Shown: piece by piece, positions 1-8,235 of the stretch
How the letters are laid out: each line of letters opens with the position of its first letter
How positions within the stretch are numbered: position 1 is the stretch's first letter
NCBI GenBank assembly: GCA_041855385.1
Contig: JBHAEC010000038.1
Coordinates: 1-19,065, forward strand
Reading direction: 5' to 3'
From: JBHAEC01 sp041855385
Lineage (GTDB): Bacteria; Bacillota; Negativicutes; Veillonellales; Veillonellaceae
DNA length: 19,065 bases
The notes under the pieces: generated by a model
What the model saw: only the letters and a program-made list of their open reading frames with translations
Databases searched by the model: none
Told to the model about the DNA's origin: nothing
Made by a program: the position numbers and the translations under genes

Positions 1-420
1 ACCGCCAATAATAATAGTAGGATCGAGCATAGCTTCCTCAAATATTTGTCCCAACATAGAAGTGGTTGTCGTTTTTCCATGTGCTCCCGCAACGGCAATA
101 CCTAGCGTACTATCCACAACAGCTTTAACTATATCAGATCGATGAAGTACCAATATCCCCTTCTTTTTGGCCTCTACCAATTCCGGATTATCTGCCGGAA
201 TAGCAGTTGAAACCACTACTGCATCAACTCCATTTACCAAAGCCGCATCATGCCCGATATTTATTTTTGCACCTAAATCTCGAAAATGTTTGATTACAAG
301 CGTCTCTTTTACATCCGATCCCGAAACGATAAATCCCTGTTGTATTAATACATTGGCAATGGCCCTCATCCCTGTTCCTGCAATTCCTATAAGATGAATT
401 TTTCGAATACCTTCTAACAT
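1..420 (-). CDS. murC: UDP-N-acetylmuramate--L-alanine ligase MurC (partial, N-terminal 140 aa)
   Basis: This cytoplasmic ligase adds L-alanine to UDP-MurNAc, the first amino-acid step of peptidoglycan precursor synthesis. Only the first 140 codons are present; the frame stays open to the window edge. The N-terminal Rossmann domain carries HLIGIAGTGM (residues 9-18), which matches the MurC G-I-G/A-G-S/T-G-M nucleotide-binding loop. The ATP P-loop AHGKTTTTS follows at about 113-121, as expected for MurC. The ATG at 420-418 is preceded by TAGGAG about nine bases upstream. It follows murG by only 16 bases, so it is cotranscribed with the dcw cluster. An Arg follows the GTGM loop where Ser or Ala is usual, probably a lineage variation. 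The identification is firm; the catalytic and C-terminal domains lie outside the window. Confidence 0.95.
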   Translation of the reverse strand, partial: MLEGIRKIHLIGIAGTGMRAIANVLIQQGFIVSGSDVKETLVIKHFRDLGAKINIGHDAALVNGVDAVVVSTAIPADNPELVEAKKKGILVLHRSDIVKAVVDSTLGIAVAGAHGKTTTTSMLGQIFEEAMLDPTIIIGG

Positions 421-436
421 ACGCCTTTACTCCTAC

Positions 437-1546
437 CTATTTTGGTTTTGCTATAGTCATGGCTTTTTTCGCAATATCCATAGCCGCGTCCGGTTTTCCT
501 AAACTTTTACACGCCTTTGCCATTGCGGCAAGCTCCTGTCTGTTTTTCATAAAAAATTCAATTTCACTTATTAAGTCTTTTCCCGTCAACATCTTATCAA
601 CGATCATTTTTGCCGCCCCACGGCTAACGAGCGCTCTGGCATTGTAAGTCTGATGATCTTCCGATGCATAAGGATAGGGAATTAGTATAGAGGGAATTCC
701 TCTTACTGTCAACTCAGCCAATCCGACCGCTCCTGCTCTAAACACAGCAAGATCAGCGGCCGCAAGTGCTGCAGGCATATCATGCAAATAGGGCAGAATA
801 CGGGAGCATCGACTATAATCTTCTCCTTCTTCCATCCCCATAACTTGACAAAGTCGGTGATATTCGCCTTGTCCTGTAGCATGAATAATTTTTATATTTT
901 CTCGTTCTTTAAAATGCTCATGCACTTCTATCATAGCATTATTAATAGAGCGAGCACCCCTTGAGCCACCTGCCACCAACACCGTAAATTCATCGCCCAA
1001 GGCAAACTGCTTTCGACCTTTCTCTCTTGTTGCCAATAGCACTTCGGGCCTCACTGGATTTCCCGTTACTACGATATTTTCACATGTTGAAAAATGCGGC
1101 TTTGCTTCTTCATACCCGAGAGCCACCACATCTACAAAACGGCTTAGTATCTTGTTCGTTATTCCGGGAAACACATTTTGTTCCTGAATAAGCGTCGGAA
1201 TTTTCATCATTGCTGCCATCAACAGTATGGGGCCACAAACATATCCTCCGGTTCCTACTACAACATGAGGCTTGAAATCCCGTAAAATTGTCGCCGCATT
1301 CCCCAAAGAGGCAACACCTTTTTTCATCGTTACCAATGTCTGCCAAGAAAGTTTCCTTTCTAGTCCCTGCACCGATAAGGTCTTAAAATTATATCCGGCC
1401 TTAGGAACAAGCTCGGCTTCTAAACCGTATTTTGTACCGATATACAAAAACTCCGTTTCCTCCAGCTCACTGATTTTTTCTGCTATTGCCAGGGCCGGAT
1501 AAATATGTCCGCCCGTTCCGCCTCCGGAAATAATTACTCGTTTCAT
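437..1546 (-). CDS. murG: UDP-GlcNAc:undecaprenyl-PP-MurNAc-pentapeptide GlcNAc transferase MurG
   Basis: MurG is the peripheral inner-leaflet glycosyltransferase that converts lipid I to lipid II. The 369-aa length is normal. The N-terminal glycine-rich loop SGGGTGGHIYPA (residues 8-19) is diagnostic, and GTGGYVCGP (98-106) and QEQNVFPG (121-128) are typical acceptor-side segments. In the C-terminal GT-B domain, AGGSRGA (192-198) and RAGAVGLAEL (270-279) lie in the UDP-GlcNAc region, followed by PYPYASEDHQ. The ATG at 1546 has GAGGGG about nine bases upstream. It starts 17 bases after murD ends, so there is no room for the ftsW gene often found at this position. The residue before RAGA is Phe where Ser or Cys is usual, a minor variation. 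Confidence 0.97.
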   Translation of the reverse strand: MKRVIISGGGTGGHIYPALAIAEKISELEETEFLYIGTKYGLEAELVPKAGYNFKTLSVQGLERKLSWQTLVTMKKGVASLGNAATILRDFKPHVVVGTGGYVCGPILLMAAMMKIPTLIQEQNVFPGITNKILSRFVDVVALGYEEAKPHFSTCENIVVTGNPVRPEVLLATREKGRKQFALGDEFTVLVAGGSRGARSINNAMIEVHEHFKERENIKIIHATGQGEYHRLCQVMGMEEGEDYSRCSRILPYLHDMPAALAAADLAVFRAGAVGLAELTVRGIPSILIPYPYASEDHQTYNARALVSRGAAKMIVDKMLTGKDLISEIEFFMKNRQELAAMAKACKSLGKPDAAMDIAKKAMTIAKPK

Positions 1547-1563
1547 AGAATCTATCCCCTCAT

Positions 1564-2916
1564 CTACAAGGATTGTACGATTGTTTTAAAATGCGTTCCC
1601 CTCTCTTCAAAAGATCGGTAGGAATCATAACTGGCAGAGGCAGGGGAGAGAAGAATAACATCCCCCTTCTTCGCCAATTTCCTTGCTCTATCAACAGCTT
1701 CCTCCATGCCTAACTCGCACATAAGAGGAAAAAGGCCGGCTTCTTCTGCCTCTTTTTTAAAGCGTTGTGCCGCCTCTCCCATTAGCAGAAGAGTCGCCTC
1801 CTTTTGCTTAATGAGCTCCATCATAGGTTTAATATCCGTCAATTTATCATATCCGCCTGCTATAAGAAAAATCTTCTTGTTTTCAAAAGCTTCCAAAGCT
1901 TTTACAGTAGATTCCGGGTTAGTCGCCTTCGAATCATTATAGTAAGAAACCCCTTCCAGAGTTCGAACATATTCCAGACGATGTTCTACAGCCTTAAATT
2001 TTAAAATTGCCGCTTTTATTTTGTGCGCCGGTACTCCCAATGCATAAGTTAACGCCGCTACGGCTAACACATTTTCCCTATTATGTGCCCCCGGAAGAGG
2101 AATTTCACCTACCTTGCACAAGAATGTTTCTATTCCGTTTTTCACCACATAAATTTTGCCGTCTCGATAGTGCGCACCATTAGTAACCGCCTCTCGCTGA
2201 CTTATAAAAAGGAGTTGTCCCGTTATTCGGCTACTCATATTTCTAACTGCTGGATCATCCATATTTAATACTGCAAAATCTTCTTCTGTCTGGTTTCTAA
2301 AAATCCGTTCTTTTGCGTCTTGATATGCCTGCATCGTTTTGTGTCGTTCCAAATGATCAGGAGTAATATTTAAAATAATTGCCCCTTTTGCACGGAATTT
2401 TTCTACCGTTTCCAGCTGATAACTGGAAAGTTCCGCTACTATATATCCGTCAGCAGGTATATGGGCCACTTCCTCACTAAGTACCTGACCAATATTTCCG
2501 CCAACGCATACATGCGAAGTTACTTCTCTCATAACGGCACCCAGTAAAGCTGTTGTTGTTGTTTTACCATTGGTTCCCGTTACAGCTAAAATGGGAGCTT
2601 TACTCTCTTCATAAGCGAGTTCGATTTCCCCAATAACAGGGATTCCTCTTCTTTTAGCCTCTTTAAGGAGGGAAATGCACAAAGGAATCCCGGGAGACAC
2701 AACAATACGTTGTGCTTTATCAAGCAAAGATATATCTTGATCTTCATCGATTATTTGAACACCAAGAGAGCGGAGCTCCTTTACAGACTCACTTTCCTCC
2801 ACCTTCTTCTTGTCGTTTAAAATAACCGCCTTACCCTGTTTTGCCAAAACCTTGGCCGCCCCTATTCCGCTAATACCGGCACCAAGGACCAAAATACAAC
2901 TTGCTTGCTCTTTCAT
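1564..2916 (-). CDS. murD: UDP-N-acetylmuramoyl-L-alanine--D-glutamate ligase MurD
   Basis: MurD adds D-glutamate to UDP-MurNAc-L-Ala in the cytoplasm. From the chosen start the protein is 450 aa, a usual MurD length. The Rossmann loop LGAGISGIGAA (about 11-21) is followed by the ATP P-loop TGTNGKTTTT (113-122). A later segment with YYNDSKATNPEST marks the Mur ligase C-terminal region. The frame stays open upstream to 3015, but that 33-codon extension lies inside mraY and resembles no MurD. The ATG at 2916 gives MKEQASCILVLGAG and has AGAGGC a few bases upstream, so I use it. It lies eight bases after the mraY stop and 17 bases before murG, consistent with one operon. Confidence 0.96.
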   Translation of the reverse strand: MKEQASCILVLGAGISGIGAAKVLAKQGKAVILNDKKKVEESESVKELRSLGVQIIDEDQDISLLDKAQRIVVSPGIPLCISLLKEAKRRGIPVIGEIELAYEESKAPILAVTGTNGKTTTTALLGAVMREVTSHVCVGGNIGQVLSEEVAHIPADGYIVAELSSYQLETVEKFRAKGAIILNITPDHLERHKTMQAYQDAKERIFRNQTEEDFAVLNMDDPAVRNMSSRITGQLLFISQREAVTNGAHYRDGKIYVVKNGIETFLCKVGEIPLPGAHNRENVLAVAALTYALGVPAHKIKAAILKFKAVEHRLEYVRTLEGVSYYNDSKATNPESTVKALEAFENKKIFLIAGGYDKLTDIKPMMELIKQKEATLLLMGEAAQRFKKEAEEAGLFPLMCELGMEEAVDRARKLAKKGDVILLSPASASYDSYRSFEERGTHFKTIVQSL

Positions 2917-2924
2917 AAACGCCT

Positions 2925-3890
2925 CTATCTGTTTACCAACATCAATATTAATCCAATGATGGCAAGTACAATTCCCACCATCCAAAACACTGTCACTACC
3001 CGCTGTTCTCCCCATCCGGACAATTCGAAGTGATGATGAATGGGGCTCATCTTAAATATTCGTACACCTCTTAGTTTAAATGATGCCACTTGCAAAATAA
3101 CCGAAAGGGCTTCCACCACGAATATCCCGCCAATCACAATTAACAGTAGTTCGGTTTTTGTCAAAATAGCCATCCCCGCAAACGCTCCGCCCAATGCAAG
3201 CGATCCGGTATCACCCATGAAAACTTTTGCCGGATTACTGTTAAAATACAAAAAGGCTATGGTGGCTCCGCATATAGCCGCACCAAAAATCGCAATATCC
3301 TCCCTGTTTTCCATGAGCGCGATAATAGCGTATGCCATAGCCGCTACGGCACTTGTTCCTGCCGCCAATCCATCCAGTCCATCCGTTAAATTTACCGCAT
3401 TACTGGTACCTACAATTATGATTACTGCTAATAAATAGTATAAGTTTCCTAAGTCAATACTATCATTCACCAGCGGAATCCACAAGGTCTTGGGTAATGC
3501 CCCTCCTTCTGTGGCAATATAACAGAAAAGGAAAGATAAAATAATCTGCCCCAATAATTTTTGCTTGGCTGTCAAACCGAGATTTCTGTGTTTTACGGTT
3601 TTAACGAAATCATCGAAAAACCCCAATAATCCATGCCCCAAAGTAAGGAGCAATAAAATCCCGATGTTCATGGAGTATCCACTAACCGATAGTGTTCCTG
3701 CTGTTAATGCCAACAGGATAAAAATACCTCCCATTGTAGGCGTTCCCGCCTTACTTTGATGGTTTTTGGGGCCATCGTCCCTGATATTTTGTCCTGCCTT
3801 CAGTTTTTTCAGAACCGGAATGCCTACGGCGCCAAGTGCTAGCACTAAAGCACCTGATATCAAAAAAGCAATGCTTAATTCACTGGTCAT
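2925..3890 (-). CDS. mraY: Phospho-N-acetylmuramoyl-pentapeptide transferase MraY
   Basis: MraY is the polytopic inner-membrane enzyme that transfers phospho-MurNAc-pentapeptide to undecaprenyl phosphate, making lipid I. The protein has 321 aa with about ten hydrophobic segments. Hallmarks are KAGTPTMGG (47-55), the catalytic-site Asp pair in FFDDF (91-95), NLTDGLDGLA (167-176), VFMGDTGS (223-230) and PIHHHFEL (283-290). Its ATG at 3890 overlaps the end of murF by 11 bases and has a GGGGAG site inside murF, which suggests translational coupling. The family assignment is unambiguous. Confidence 0.97.
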   Translation of the reverse strand: MTSELSIAFLISGALVLALGAVGIPVLKKLKAGQNIRDDGPKNHQSKAGTPTMGGIFILLALTAGTLSVSGYSMNIGILLLLTLGHGLLGFFDDFVKTVKHRNLGLTAKQKLLGQIILSFLFCYIATEGGALPKTLWIPLVNDSIDLGNLYYLLAVIIIVGTSNAVNLTDGLDGLAAGTSAVAAMAYAIIALMENREDIAIFGAAICGATIAFLYFNSNPAKVFMGDTGSLALGGAFAGMAILTKTELLLIVIGGIFVVEALSVILQVASFKLRGVRIFKMSPIHHHFELSGWGEQRVVTVFWMVGIVLAIIGLILMLVNR

Positions 3891-5265
3891 CTTTTTCTGC
3901 TCCCCTGATTTTTTCTATTTCAACCAATACGGCCTCCATCATCATACCTCGAGATCCTTTCAGCAAAACAGTGTCACCATCTTGACTGCACATCATATAT
4001 TGCCGAGCAATGTCTTTGTGGCTGCTTCCTTCTATAATCTTTGGAACTCCCCTTTCTTTAGCTGCTTCGGCTATGTGTTTTGATTCTTCTCCATAGATAA
4101 AGAGCAATTCGTATTGCTCTTCTCCCAGCAAAAGTCCTATTTCCCGATGAAGCTTTTCCGACTGTTCTCCCAATTCCAACATATCACCAAGAATAGCTAC
4201 TTTTCTATTTCCTTCCAATTGCCCCAGTGCCTTGATGGCTTCCTTCATAGAAACTGGGTTTGCATTATAAGTATCATTTAAAATAACAAAAGAGTCAAAA
4301 GAAACAATTTCTTGGCGCATAGGAATCCCCGAAAAGGACTGTAACGCTTTTTTTATTTTACCACTACTAATTCCCAAAGCCCTGCCTACAGCAATAGCTG
4401 CCAAAGCATTATATACATTGTGAGTTCCTATCATAGGGAGGAATACATCAAATATTTCATCATAGCACTTACAGGTAAACTTAATTCCATCCTTTTTATA
4501 CCGCAAATGAGAAGCCAATACGGTAGCATTTCCTTCCATACCGTATCCCATAACTTTCCCTTTGGCAAAACATTCCATTTCTTTCACCAAAGGATCGTCT
4601 TCATTTAGAATCGCCAGCCCCTTTTCTCCAATACCTTTTATGAGTTCACACTTTGCCTTGGCAATATTTTCCTGTGATTTCAAGAGTTCAATATGACTGG
4701 TTCCCACATTAGTAACAATACCCATAGTAGGTTTGGCAATGTCCACAAGTTCCGCAATCTGACCTAACCCGCGCATGCCCATTTCCACTACACAAGCATC
4801 GTGGGTTTCATTTAATTGAAGCAAAGTTAGCGGAAGTCCAATCTCGTTATTAAAATTTTTCTCTGTCTTTAGCGTACGATAAGACGATTCTACAACAGTT
4901 GCTACCAACTCTTTTGTGGTAGTTTTTCCGGAAGATCCCGTGATAGCAATGACAGGTATGGAAAAACGCTGCCGATGAAAAGCAGCTAACGCTTGCAGTG
5001 CTTTCAAAGTATCATCCACTTCAACGCAGGGAAGATCCATAATCCCGCATTCACGGTTAACAACAGCAATTGCCGCTTTTTTCTTGACCGCTTCTTCTAT
5101 AAAATCATGTCCGTCAAATGTTTCTCCTTTAAGAGCGATAAACACATTTCCTTCCTCAATCTTTCTGCTGTCTGTTGAAACACCGGTCGCATATACTTTA
5201 TCAAATTTTCCCTTAATACTTCCTTTTGTTACTGACAGGATTTCCTCCAAGGAAAATAATGCCAT
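3880..5265 (-). CDS. murF: UDP-MurNAc-tripeptide--D-alanyl-D-alanine ligase MurF
   Basis: MurF adds the D-Ala-D-Ala dipeptide to complete UDP-MurNAc-pentapeptide. The protein has 461 aa. The N-terminal substrate domain contains STDSRKIEEGNVFIAL (about 30-45), and the P-loop TGSSGKTTTKEL (109-120) has the SSGKT form typical of MurF. GMRGLGQI and LNDTYNANPVSMKEA further on are characteristic MurF segments. The ATG at 5265 follows AAGGAGAG by eight bases and lies two bases after the murE stop. The C-terminus overlaps mraY. MurF is distinguished from MurE by its P-loop type, the NDTYNANP segment and its position after a clear MurE. Confidence 0.97.
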   Translation of the reverse strand: MALFSLEEILSVTKGSIKGKFDKVYATGVSTDSRKIEEGNVFIALKGETFDGHDFIEEAVKKKAAIAVVNRECGIMDLPCVEVDDTLKALQALAAFHRQRFSIPVIAITGSSGKTTTKELVATVVESSYRTLKTEKNFNNEIGLPLTLLQLNETHDACVVEMGMRGLGQIAELVDIAKPTMGIVTNVGTSHIELLKSQENIAKAKCELIKGIGEKGLAILNEDDPLVKEMECFAKGKVMGYGMEGNATVLASHLRYKKDGIKFTCKCYDEIFDVFLPMIGTHNVYNALAAIAVGRALGISSGKIKKALQSFSGIPMRQEIVSFDSFVILNDTYNANPVSMKEAIKALGQLEGNRKVAILGDMLELGEQSEKLHREIGLLLGEEQYELLFIYGEESKHIAEAAKERGVPKIIEGSSHKDIARQYMMCSQDGDTVLLKGSRGMMMEAVLVEIEKIRGAEKDDQ

Positions 5266-5267
5266 AT

Positions 5268-6764
5268 TTATCTCTCCTTAAGTGCCCTTGATGCTTCTTC
5301 TTTATCATCAAAATGGATTGTCTTATCCTTTAATATTTGATAATTTTCGTGCCCTTTTCCGGCAATTACCACCATATCTCCTGCTTCTGCCAATCCAATA
5401 GCGTGCCTAATAGCTTCTCGTCGATCCGAGATAACTTCATATCCTGATTGATCCGCTCCTTTACCTTGAAGCCCTTCCACAACACCTATCTCTATATGTT
5501 TCAAAATTTGCTCCGGATCTTCCGTACGAGGATTGTCTGAAGTAACAACAACGACATCTCCCATCGTAGCCGCAATACGTCCCATAATAGGTCGCTTAGT
5601 GGCATCTCTATCTCCCCCGCAACCAAAAACTACTATAATGCGATTTTTCACAAGTTCTTTTGCGGCACGCAAAATATTTTCCAATCCATCCGGCGAGTGA
5701 GCATAGTCTACGATTACTGCAAAATCTTGCCCTTCTTCTACCGATTCAAAACGTCCCGGTACAGATTTAAAGGTTTTCAAAGCCTCTACGCAGTCATCTA
5801 CGGTAAGCCCCTCTGCCAAACCGGCACCTATTGCCGCCATTACATTGTATACATTAAACAGCCCGGAAATTGGAGAGTCCACATTATAACATCTTCCCTC
5901 GTACTGCATTTTAAAGGAAGATTTTTTGAGCTCTAATGTGACATGCCCGGCCAATATATCTCTTATTCCTTCCATCCCATAAGTTAAAACCGGACACGAC
6001 GTGTGTGATTTTATATGCGCACCATATGGATCATCCATATTAATGACTGCACATTTAGTCTGCTTCTTTGAGCAATTCTCTGTCACTCCGGAGAATAACA
6101 GTGTTTTTGCCGCCCCATAATCTTCCAGTGTTTCATGAAAATCCAAATGATCTTGCGTCAAGTTTGTGAAAACAACTGTATCAAATTCCACACCGGCCAC
6201 CCGTCCCAACGCTAAAGCATGAGATGACACTTCCATAATGCAGTATCGCACTTCTTCCCGGACCATTCGAGCTAGGATGTGCTGTAGATCTACCACATCC
6301 GGAGTAGTATTATTCACCGGATATGTCTCTTCTCCGATTAGTGTGTGAACCGTTCCTATTACACCTGTTTTATAGCCCTTTTCTTTCAAAAAATGGCGGA
6401 TAATATGAGTTACTGTTGTTTTTCCATTGGTTCCCGTCACGCCGATCATACGAAGATGCATAGCCGGATAATCATAAAAAAACGGCACAATCTTTTGTTT
6501 TGCTATATCCGTATCCTGTACCCGAATAACCGCCACCGTTTCCGGAAATACTCGGTCTTCCTGTACCAGTAAAGCTGTTGCACCATTAGCAACAGCCTGT
6601 TCTATATAATCATGTCCATTCACATGGGCACCCACCAAACAAATAAATAAAGAGCCTTCCCTTACCTCTCGTGAATCGGCAGTAATATGCTTTATATCTG
6701 TATCCTCATTTCCTTTTACGACCGCACCAGGTAGCAGTGTCAATAACTCTTTCAATAGCTTCAT
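5268..6764 (-). CDS. murE: UDP-MurNAc-L-Ala-D-Glu--meso-2,6-diaminopimelate ligase MurE
   Basis: MurE adds the third stem-peptide residue. The 498-aa protein shows TADSREVREGSLF (28-40), the P-loop TGTNGKTTVTH (110-120), NTTPDVVDLQ (152-161), MEVSSHAL (177-184), TNLTQDHLDFH (200-210) and GKGHENYQ (469-476). DNPR at 410-413 is the motif established for meso-diaminopimelate-specific MurE; lysine-adding enzymes differ there. A DAP-type wall is therefore inferred. The ATG at 6764 is preceded by AGAGG at about nine bases. Upstream is a 97-bp gap to ftsL, much longer than the other dcw junctions here, where a PBP gene (ftsI/spoVD) would normally sit. Confidence 0.97.
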   Translation of the reverse strand: MKLLKELLTLLPGAVVKGNEDTDIKHITADSREVREGSLFICLVGAHVNGHDYIEQAVANGATALLVQEDRVFPETVAVIRVQDTDIAKQKIVPFFYDYPAMHLRMIGVTGTNGKTTVTHIIRHFLKEKGYKTGVIGTVHTLIGEETYPVNNTTPDVVDLQHILARMVREEVRYCIMEVSSHALALGRVAGVEFDTVVFTNLTQDHLDFHETLEDYGAAKTLLFSGVTENCSKKQTKCAVINMDDPYGAHIKSHTSCPVLTYGMEGIRDILAGHVTLELKKSSFKMQYEGRCYNVDSPISGLFNVYNVMAAIGAGLAEGLTVDDCVEALKTFKSVPGRFESVEEGQDFAVIVDYAHSPDGLENILRAAKELVKNRIIVVFGCGGDRDATKRPIMGRIAATMGDVVVVTSDNPRTEDPEQILKHIEIGVVEGLQGKGADQSGYEVISDRREAIRHAIGLAEAGDMVVIAGKGHENYQILKDKTIHFDDKEEASRALKER

Positions 6765-6804
6765 TAATTTTTACCTCTTTTACTCACTTTCGCCCTAACA
6801 AATA

Positions 6805-6852
6805 TCATGCTGCTGAGTAAACACAATAAGCAGCTCCTGTAACAGAGCTGCT
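6805..6852 (-). promoter_or_regulatory. Candidate alternative-hairpin element in the ftsL-murE gap
   Basis: Three complementary segments lie in the leader of murE. In the transcribed strand they are AGCAGCTC (6852-6845), GAGCTGCT (6836-6829) and AGCAGC (6814-6809). Segment 1 pairs with 2 over 8 bp with an 8-base loop; segment 2 can instead pair with 3 over 6 bp, so the two hairpins exclude each other. No clear U-tract follows either stem, so this is not a convincing intrinsic terminator. It might be an attenuator-like switch, an RNA processing site, or a scar of gene loss. The structure is seen in the sequence; the function is speculation. Confidence 0.3.
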
Positions 6853-6861
6853 CATCGCGTA

Positions 6862-7269
6862 TTAATCGCGTAAATCTCTAATCGGTTTCTTCATTTCTAC
6901 ATCTTTTTGTATTGATGACGCATTGCTACTGCTATACACAAAAGTTTCCGGCAAAACCATGCCTAAATCTTTTTGTGCTATTGTTTGAATGCGACTTGGC
7001 GACTTCAACTCAGCAACGGATAATCCGAGGGATTCATTTGTATTAGATAGCCGAACAACTTCCGTTTGCAAATGGGCCAAACGATATTCAGCCTTAACCT
7101 GTTGCGCACGGAAAGCGTAAGCGATGCCTATCAGCAAAAGCAAAATCAACCCCACTCTCACCCAACTTTTTTGGGTTACCGTCAATGTTAAAAACCCGGG
7201 GCCACTTTTAATCTGGCCTATGTATTCCGTTTGTCTGACCTGCCAAGGTGTTGCTTTTCTCGCTAACAT
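6862..7269 (-). CDS. ftsL: FtsL-like septum protein
   Basis: This is a small bitopic membrane protein expected to join the FtsQ/DivIB-FtsB/DivIC subcomplex at the septum. From the chosen start it has 135 aa: a basic cytoplasmic N-terminus, a hydrophobic segment at about 38-52 (VGLILLLLIGIAYAF), a heptad-rich coiled coil at about 57-90, then SPSRIQTIAQKDLGMVLP (90-107), which resembles the end of FtsL/DivIC-type proteins. FtsL sequences diverge strongly, so position directly after rsmH is a large part of the evidence. The open frame begins at 7323, but the ATG at 7269 has GGAGGG six bases upstream and lies beyond the rsmH stop, so I use it. There is no PBP gene next to it. Confidence 0.82.
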   Translation of the reverse strand: MLARKATPWQVRQTEYIGQIKSGPGFLTLTVTQKSWVRVGLILLLLIGIAYAFRAQQVKAEYRLAHLQTEVVRLSNTNESLGLSVAELKSPSRIQTIAQKDLGMVLPETFVYSSSNASSIQKDVEMKKPIRDLRD

Positions 7270-7291
7270 ATAAAACCCTCCAAACCTACCA

Positions 7292-8227
7292 TTACACTCG
7301 TTCTCCGACTCTAAGTTTTGCACTCCTTGCCCGAGGATTCCCTTCTACCTCTTCTATGCTCGGCACTATTGCTTTACCAAGTGTTTTTAACACCGCATGA
7401 TTGTTGCCACATACACACAGAGGCAACTCCACAGGGCAAATACACTGTCTTCCTAATTCTTTAAAAACTTGTTTCGTTATTCTATCTTCCAAAGAGTGAA
7501 AGGTAATTACACCAATTCTTCCGCCCTTCTTCAAAAGACTGACTGCATCTTTAAAAGACTGCTCTAATATCGCTAATTCTTCATTAACCGCTATACGCAG
7601 TGCCTGAAAAGTGCGCTTTGCCGGATGCGGTCCCTCTTGTCTCGCCTTCTGAGGAATCGCTTTTTTTATTATTTCCACCAATTCCCAAGTCGTCTTAATG
7701 CGCTTTTCTTTTCTGGCCTCAACAATAAAGTCCACAATCCTCTTGGCCCAACGCTCTTCGCCGTACTCTTTAATGATACGAACTAATTCTTCTGCACTTT
7801 CTTCATTCACAAGAATTTCTGCAGTTTTTGGATTTCCCTGATCCATGCGCATATCAAGGGGCCCGTTTTGCATGTATGAAAAACCTCTTTGTGCCGTATC
7901 CAGTTGATAGCTGGATACGCCCAAATCAAAAAGGATCCCATCTACCTCTGTAATACCTAGAGATTCCAGCTCTTTCCTTAAAAATCTAAAGTTGCTCCCA
8001 ATCGTTATTACACGACATGGCAACATAGCCAACCGAGAACTTGCCACCGCCAAAGCATCTTCATCTTGATCAAAACCTACCATTGTGGAGTTAGCCGACA
8101 ACAGCTGTCCGATAGCATACGCGTGCCCTGCACCCCCAAGAGTGCAATCTACATATATACCGTTTTTATTTACAACAAGTTGTTTTACTACTTCACTTTG
8201 AAGGACACTGACATGGTTAAACTCCAT
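7292..8227 (-). CDS. rsmH: 16S rRNA (cytosine(1402)-N(4))-methyltransferase RsmH (MraW)
   Basis: RsmH is the SAM-dependent enzyme that N4-methylates C1402 of 16S rRNA in the decoding centre. The protein has 311 aa, the normal length. It starts with the family hallmark FNHVSVLQSEV (3-13), followed by the SAM-binding loop DCTLGGAGHA (27-36), GFDQDEDAL (51-59), ILFDLGVSSYQLD (98-110), and RGFSYMQNGPLDMRMD (114-129). VITFHSLEDR lies near the C-terminal end, followed by a Cys-rich segment (CICPVELPLCVC) seen in many homologues. The ATG at 8227 has AGGAGG at the right distance and lies eight bases after mraZ. Confidence 0.97.
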   Translation of the reverse strand: MEFNHVSVLQSEVVKQLVVNKNGIYVDCTLGGAGHAYAIGQLLSANSTMVGFDQDEDALAVASSRLAMLPCRVITIGSNFRFLRKELESLGITEVDGILFDLGVSSYQLDTAQRGFSYMQNGPLDMRMDQGNPKTAEILVNEESAEELVRIIKEYGEERWAKRIVDFIVEARKEKRIKTTWELVEIIKKAIPQKARQEGPHPAKRTFQALRIAVNEELAILEQSFKDAVSLLKKGGRIGVITFHSLEDRITKQVFKELGRQCICPVELPLCVCGNNHAVLKTLGKAIVPSIEEVEGNPRARSAKLRVGERV

Positions 8228-8235
8228 AAGTCCTC

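Noticed and set aside
2917..3015. 33-codon N-terminal extension of murD
   Set aside because: It lies within mraY in another frame, resembles no MurD, and the ATG at 2916 has its own ribosome binding site and the correct start motif.
3040..3438. 132-codon open frame on the plus strand
   Set aside because: It is a shadow of mraY in the opposite strand, low in complexity and without a ribosome binding site.
7270..7323. 18-codon upstream extension of ftsL
   Set aside because: It overlaps the end of rsmH, while GGAGGG is well placed for the ATG at 7269.
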